Assembly (NCBI RefSeq): GCF_019925205.1
Contig: NC_083562.1
Location: forward strand, 558,001 to 622,000
From: Metopolophium dirhodum
Taxonomy: Eukaryota; Arthropoda; Insecta; Hemiptera; Aphididae
DNA length: 64,000 bases
Direction: 5' to 3'
Part shown: positions 59,205 to 64,000 of the stretch, in pieces
How the letters are laid out: every line of letters starts with the position of its first letter
How positions within the stretch are numbered: position 1 is the stretch's first letter
Position numbers and translations under genes: made by a program
The notes under the pieces: model-generated
What the model saw: only the letters and a program-made list of their open reading frames with translations
Database searches by the model: none
Told to the model about the DNA's origin: nothing

Positions 59205-59680
59205 ACAGTGACTCTCACGGCCACACGAAACCTAATGTACAGCAGAGCGGTACCCACTTGCTCACATTTTTATATGTATTGTTTGTACTTTTACTATACC
59301 TAACTACATGTTTAATATCTACTAAAACAAATTTGGACGATCGTCATGAGCCATGAGGGGACGGCGGTGCTATATTTGCAATAAAATTCATAGTACACAT
59401 CGTCCATCGTTTATCTACGAAATAACGGAAGAAATATTATAATGTTATTCGTCATAATAATAATAGGTAGTAGGTACTTAAAAAATAATAAAAAATAATA
59501 ATTATAAACAGTATACATTTGGAATAATAAGGTGTTCAGTACTTCACAGACGGTCAAATGGACATTTTCAAAATGTATTGCAAGCCGGCGAGACTCAATG
59601 CCTACATATAGAGGAGTCATAGAGATGATCTGGGATCGAAGTTTGCCGAGACTCCCTCTATTTCGCATAATTATATATCT

Positions 59681-59795
59681 ACAGGACACCCAATAAAGAG
59701 ATGATCAAAGTTCAAACAAATTATAACTATCATTTAACGACAAGTTTTCAATTTCAAATATTAGGCTAATGTTTACTCTTTACTGGATGCCCTGT
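59681..59795. mobile_element. Short TIR MITE, copy 1 (115 bp)
   Basis: ACAGGACACCCAATAAAGAG on the left is inverted on the right as CTCTTTACTGGATGCCCTGT. The ACAGGGTGTCC-like end is common among insect MITEs. A second copy lies 289 bases downstream. Confidence 0.7.
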
Positions 59796-59969
59796 ATATA
59801 TTTTCTGCAGGTTCATCATTCAACTATTACCTATGTGCGTGGTTCTTCAAGTCAACGCACCACTATATGTCAGGTCGTATAGTTTATTCAGTATCCTGCA
59901 CTTGGTACCTATGTGGTCCAGAGCACGATTTAGCTAAGACTTACATTTTTAAGTGTATATAATAATATA

Positions 59970-60108
59970 TACTTGAACACTCAATAAAGAGGTGGCCAAA
60001 CTTTAAACAAACATATAACTTTCATTTAAACTTTTCTTTCAAATTGTCAATTTTCAAATATTTGGTTAACGTTTGCTTTGCTCTTTACTGGACGCCCTGT
60101 CGCCCTGT
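59970..60108. mobile_element. Short TIR MITE, copy 2
   Basis: ACACTCAATAAAGAGGTGG on the left and CTCTTTACTGGACGCCCTGT on the right repeat the layout of 59681-59795. The flanks of both copies also share TACGTGGTTCT-like and GCACTTGGTA segments, so a local tandem duplication of about 290 bp, rather than two insertions, is likely. Confidence 0.65.
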
Positions 60109-60371
60109 ACATATGTTTAGTAGGTCTCACGTACCTATACGTGGTTCTACATGTAACCACACTACCACAAATCACAATATATTATGCACTTGGTAAAGTC
60201 GCAAGTGGAATATAATATGTACAATGTGTACAAACGTATCAATAATGTATTGATGCGTGGAAAATGGAAGCCCGAATTACTTCCAGTACAACATTTGTAA
60301 ACGACAATGTGTTGACACATTATGCTTATATCTTGTAATTTTTTTTAAAATTTTATTTCAATAAATTCCAG

Positions 60372-60811
60372 TGGAGCTCCGAAGCATCGGCCCGTCTAGC
60401 AGATCCAGTTGCCGTACGCGCAGAGTGATTCAAAGTCCTTCGGGCTTCCGGTAAATGATTTAATCACACTGATGTTTCAATTTACATACGAGTAAATCTT
60501 TGTTTTTTTTTTGCCTTTGGTACTGCGTAAACGACTATTGTCAATTATTGTCATTATCGGACTTTGTGAAAATGGGCCTACGAATTGGACGGTCGTCTGA
60601 AGTAAAGCAAATTGTACAAATGAATCATTATAGTTTCGAGTACTTACTAAATGTCAACAGTGTATTTAAACTATCAAAAACTTACATAACAATTAAGTTG
60701 ATGGAAATAAACTAAATAAATGCCAGTTCAATCTTTTCATGTATAGGGCGAATGCCGAATAGTAATTATGTAAGTCAGCGACCAGCGTCTCAACGTCTCA
60801 GTACAGCTAGT
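60372..60811 (+). other. Possible exons of an unidentified plus-strand gene
   Basis: A segment 60372-60450 lies between a TTCCAG acceptor and a GTAAAT donor. A second, 60763-60811, ends at a perfect GTAAGT donor. Joined in phase they give about 42 residues, Ser/Arg-rich (SSRSSCRTRRVIQSPSGFR, then YVSQRPASQRLSTAS), without a stop. No family is recognised, and no matching upstream or downstream exons were found, so chance is possible. Confidence 0.25.
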
Positions 60812-61328
60812 GTAAGTATCTCAAAAAGTATTAGTTAGTAGTTAGGTTAGGTACAGTAAGTTAGGTTAGTACAGTAAGTTGAATTCATTTTGGCCGAAAA
60901 CATTGCATTTAAAAACATTATCGTGTGTATAAAATATTAAAATATAATAAAATACGTTAAATGTACCCACGAATAATATTTTTAAATTACAAAATTGTTT
61001 ACAATACTTATTGTCATAACTCATAAGTCATAAGTAATAACTAATATACATGTGTGTGTTTGAGTTTTCTTAGACAGCAATAAATAATTTTATGATTTTA
61101 CAAAATTTCAATGCAACGTACATGTATAATCTTAATAAGTGTACCTATATTTATTTTTAAGGAGCAAAAGTTAGCTAATAGTTGTAGAATTTCAAAGTTA
61201 GTGTAATATATCGATGTTATATTAATATTATTCTACCTATTATTCTATTGAAATAAATAAAAATACAAATACACTATTAATACGAAAAAAAGAAACAATA
61301 TTTTAACCACATAATTTTTATTTTATTT

Positions 61329-61530
61329 TGAGCCGAAAGAAGTTTTACACAAAATTGTCTGAACTAATGATGGATGACATATATAAAAAAAAAACTTATT
61401 TCTGGTGAGCCAAAAGATAAGTAATTTGACGCAAAATGGTCTGAATTAATGCTAATATATAAACAAAAAAAAATTTATGTTTGTTGAGCCGAAAGATAAG
61501 GTTTGACGCAAAATGGTCTGAAAATTTAAT
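61329..61530. repeat. Three-copy tandem repeat, about 78 bp unit
   Basis: GAGCCGAAAGA...GACGCAAAATGGTCTGAA-type units start near 61329, 61407 and 61486. Copies differ by small changes and A-run length. Confidence 0.7.
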
Positions 61531-61960
61531 AATTTTGAACATGAAAAAAATAATAATATAAAAAAAAAAAACACCAGACAAGACACAAAAGCGGGGGGAT
61601 TGATACGTGATGGCGAGGTGCGTGCAGATGCAAAGGCCACTGGTCACCTCCATACGTTTTCGTGGCCGGTCCCTAAGGCGGACGAGTGTGATCGCTGGCG
61701 CGTTTGCTCGCGGGTGACGACCATCGTGACGGCTGGTTGGACCCGACTGCGAAGGCCGCGGGAGCGACATTGGACGACGATTGACGGCGAGCGGCTAGTG
61801 CGCGTTGTCATGCGCGTCGACGATGCGCAGGTACTGAAGACGACTGTTGTGACGGCGACGACGAAGACACCAAAGCACTGAGCGAGCGAAGACAGCTATT
61901 TGGGGCTGTGGAATCAGCGGCGACCGGAGGCGCGGCCAGGCCGGCGGAATCACCACTGGA

Positions 61961-62157
61961 CGAAAAGGGGAGAGAATCGTCGGACCACGCCACAACGCAC
62001 CATGGTCCTGATCCACTCCGTGATTTTCGTCCTGGAGTCCCGAGACTCGGCCGACGGGATGACCGCAGGCCGAAAAGGGGAGAGAATCCGCGGACCGCAC
62101 CGCAACGCAGCGCGGTCCTGATCCTCTCCGTGATTTTCGTCCTGGGGTCCCGTCGGC
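61961..62157. repeat. 110-bp tandem duplication
   Basis: CGAAAAGGGGAGAGAATC and CTCCGTGATTTTCGTCCTGG recur with a 110-bp shift (starts 61961 and 62071). The second copy is incomplete at its end. Confidence 0.8.
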
Positions 62158-62418
62158 ACAGTGTCTGCCGCGCCGATGGCCCCTCCGCCGTGGAGTCGCG
62201 CACCGCCGAACCCTGAAACTTGGATCAGTTTCTGCGGGTCAGGCGATGCAGCGACGTCCGTGTTCCCATAGCTTACCTTAGCTCTATCGCTCACCCATCG
62301 TGCTCTGAGATCTCCGCCGCCGCCGCCGTCACGAGTCGCCTTCGTGCAAGCTGCAGCTGTCGTCGAAGTACCGTCGGGGCGGTATCGTTGCCCACGCTGG
62401 TCTAGCTAGCCGTCGTAT

Positions 62419-62448
62419 GTCGTCGTCGTCGTCGTCGTCGTCGTCGTC
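62419..62448. repeat. (GTC)10 microsatellite
   Basis: Ten perfect GTC units in the GC-rich island. Confidence 0.95.
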
Positions 62449-62702
62449 CGTCCATCACTCCTCTCGCGACCTACGCTGCAGGGCCATCGCCGAGCAGCCA
62501 CAGATGGTGTCGCGTGTCGGCAACCGCGAGCTCGCGACGCCATAGACCACGACCTCGTCTTTCCGCGGGTGGCCGGAAAACGTACAGGGTGACTTACCGC
62601 CGTACACCGTAAAGTGCTCTGTCACGTATCAAATCCCCCATGTCGCCGCCGTCTTGTCTGGTGTTCTTCGGTCCGAGGAGGAGGGAGGGGTGGACTGCGG
62701 CT

Positions 62703-63326
62703 TCACTTTCCTCGGAAGCATCCGCACAGCATCAGGCGTGTGACCCGCCTCACACCCTTCCACGTGGTGGCCACTATTCGCCTTGCGCGTCCACGTGGAG
62801 GTGTGGGGTCTGCTGGTTTTGGTGCTTCCAATTCAGTTATCCTGACCAGTCCATTTCCATCCCTCTCTTTGCCCTCAGCCGGTGTCTCTATCATCTGTTC
62901 CGGAACTGTAACTGCCTCTGCGTCTCCGCTGGCCATAGCCTCCGTTGAGTCTTCGTCGCAGACAGCTTCAACAATCTCACCCAAAAGGGTGTTCACGACG
63001 TCATCTGGGTCTTCTTTGTCATTGATATCCTCTGGAACTTCTTTTTCGTCCATAGGCTTTTGATTGTTCTCGTTTTCAATATTCTCTTGATTTTTGTTGT
63101 AATCCAAATGCTGCCCTTCGTCGACTTTGACGCAGACAGCTTCGACTATCTCACCCAAAAGGGTGTTCATGACGTCATCTAAGGCTGGGTCTTTCATATC
63201 GTTGATGTCCTCTGGGACTTGCTCCTCATCGATTTGCTCTTGATTTTCGTCGACGAAAAATTCGTCAATAAGCCTGTTAATCATCTCCCTCAGGATTGCG
63301 TCTATATCGATCTCCGTCGTGGCCAT
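62703..63326 (-). CDS. Acidic protein with duplicated 58-residue module, unknown
   Basis: A 207-aa single-exon frame on the minus strand, start ATG in a good context (AACATGG). I recognise no family. Residues about 1-145 are very acidic. The phrase VPEDIND...DDV(M/V)NTLLGEIVEAVC occurs twice, 58 residues apart, and the DNA of the two copies is almost the same over some 30 bases, so the duplication is fairly recent. The C-terminal 35 residues switch to strongly basic (GRARRIVATTWKGVRRVTR) and end CGCFRGK, a possible palmitoylation or membrane-contact site. There is no signal peptide. An even acid-base split suggests protein or nucleic-acid binding, but this is only a guess. The low-AT codon use matches the adjacent GC-rich island. 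Confidence 0.55.
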   Translation of the reverse strand: MATTEIDIDAILREMINRLIDEFFVDENQEQIDEEQVPEDINDMKDPALDDVMNTLLGEIVEAVCVKVDEGQHLDYNKNQENIENENNQKPMDEKEVPEDINDKEDPDDVVNTLLGEIVEAVCDEDSTEAMASGDAEAVTVPEQMIETPAEGKERDGNGLVRITELEAPKPADPTPPRGRARRIVATTWKGVRRVTRLMLCGCFRGK

Positions 63327-63962
63327 GTTATTTTATTTACAGTGTTTTTTTCCGGTATAGTATGGAACAAGTATATTATAATACTGTTGGAGACAAAATT
63401 GTAAGTGAGTTATAAAAAACAATTTCGGTCTAAGCAGTCACCGAAAAATACAAACATTGCCCAGACGACGGTTACGACGTCGTTTATTGCTAGCCAGCGT
63501 GAGTACGACCGCGTCGTTTATTTAACGGCTTATTTTCCCAAACATCATTATTATCGATACGTACTTATGCCTACGGGTAGGTACCTATAATATAATATTA
63601 TTTTAACGAGGATTCGTCTTTCGAATTTTATTTGTGCTCGTCTTATACTTTTAGGTGAAGTCTTTTACATTCACTGGGCGGAACGATGAATGTATCAATT
63701 GTTTTACAACGACGTGTGTTTTTTTGCAGAGTACGTGCGTACACGTTTTATAATAGTTCGGTCTTCGAGTTTTTGGCCGATTTCTAATAGCATTTGCATT
63801 TAATTGGTACTTTTAAAAGGTGTCAATATATTCTTTGTTATCATTGCTGGTTTTTTCGAACCTATCGATTATCTGCAGTTAGAGAACTTGGATAGTTATT
63901 AATAATTTCGTGTGGTATTTATTATTTTTCATGTTTAAATATCTTAATTTATAAATCTAAGA
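63327..63962. other. Upstream region of the acidic-protein gene
   Basis: No gene supported. It should contain the minus-strand promoter of the acidic-protein frame. An ATTTTATT-like TATA on the minus strand lies close to the start codon. The rest is ordinary AT-rich sequence. Confidence 0.4.
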
Positions 63963-64000
63963 AATGGATCCTAGGTTTGCCGATATTATTTTTCTTCATA
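63963..64000 (+). CDS. Possible start of a gene cut by the window end
   Basis: ATG in a good context (AAGAAATGG) opens a frame MDPRFADIIFLH that runs off the window. Too short to identify. Confidence 0.2.

Larger units (their letters stand above)
61590..62620. other. GC-rich island with many overlapping frames
   Basis: A kilobase of GC-rich, CpG-rich DNA within AT-rich surroundings. Several overlapping frames on both strands stay open, as expected from composition; none shows a domain. It contains a 110-bp tandem duplication and a (GTC)10 run. It may be an unmethylated promoter region, an exon of an unseen gene, or a degraded GC-rich transposon. Confidence 0.45.

Overview
This window looks like nuclear DNA of an insect, most likely an aphid or a close hemipteran relative. 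It is very AT-rich, the genes are split by small GT-AG introns, and the products are metazoan (a doublecortin-like kinase, a ZAD-type C2H2 zinc-finger protein, S28 serine carboxypeptidases, a 5S rRNA). Between the genes lie many short DNA transposons, a tRNA-derived SINE and an LTR retrotransposon. The species call is inference from gene content and repeat style. No bacterial, viral or CRISPR signal was seen.

Layout. (1) 0.47-8.0 kb: a complete Ty3/Gypsy-type LTR retrotransposon. It has two 1,724-bp LTRs with no difference found, a 4-bp ATCA target duplication, a tRNA primer site and a polypurine tract. Its gag-pol frame is open from end to end but lacks the catalytic core of reverse transcriptase and RNase H. 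A second ORF lies before the 3' LTR behind a textbook branch point and splice acceptor. (2) 8.0-12.8 kb: AT-rich spacer with one hAT-like MITE. (3) 12.8-14.5 kb, minus: a four-exon ZAD/C2H2 zinc-finger gene. A divergent promoter region separates it from (4) 15.2-22.7 kb, plus: a doublecortin-domain serine/threonine kinase with two DCX domains and one kinase domain. (5) 22.8-28.9 kb: repeats, a possible small zinc-knuckle gene and a 991-bp hAT-like element. (6) 29.0-43.3 kb, minus: two tandem lysosomal Pro-X carboxypeptidase-like (S28) genes, each of eight coding exons with the same intron phases and a full Ser/Asp/His triad. Their introns carry SINE and MITE insertions. (7) 43.3-55 kb: mostly repeats, with an isolated 5S rRNA gene, a 45-bp-arm perfect palindrome and a TIR element with subterminal repeats. 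(8) 55.2-57.3 kb, plus: a two-exon gene for a 68-aa secreted six-cysteine peptide, with a TATA box and an upstream GATA plus palindromic kappaB site. (9) 57.3-61.5 kb: repeats and MITEs. (10) 61.6-63.3 kb: a GC-rich island with a minus-strand ORF for a 207-aa acidic protein built on a duplicated 58-residue module.

The genes do not form one pathway. The main themes are a recently moved but apparently non-autonomous retroelement, a locally duplicated secreted/lysosomal peptidase pair, and a candidate immune-type peptide gene. Coding exons were joined by eye from splice consensus and reading phase. All three large multi-exon genes close in phase, which supports the models, but no transcript data were available.
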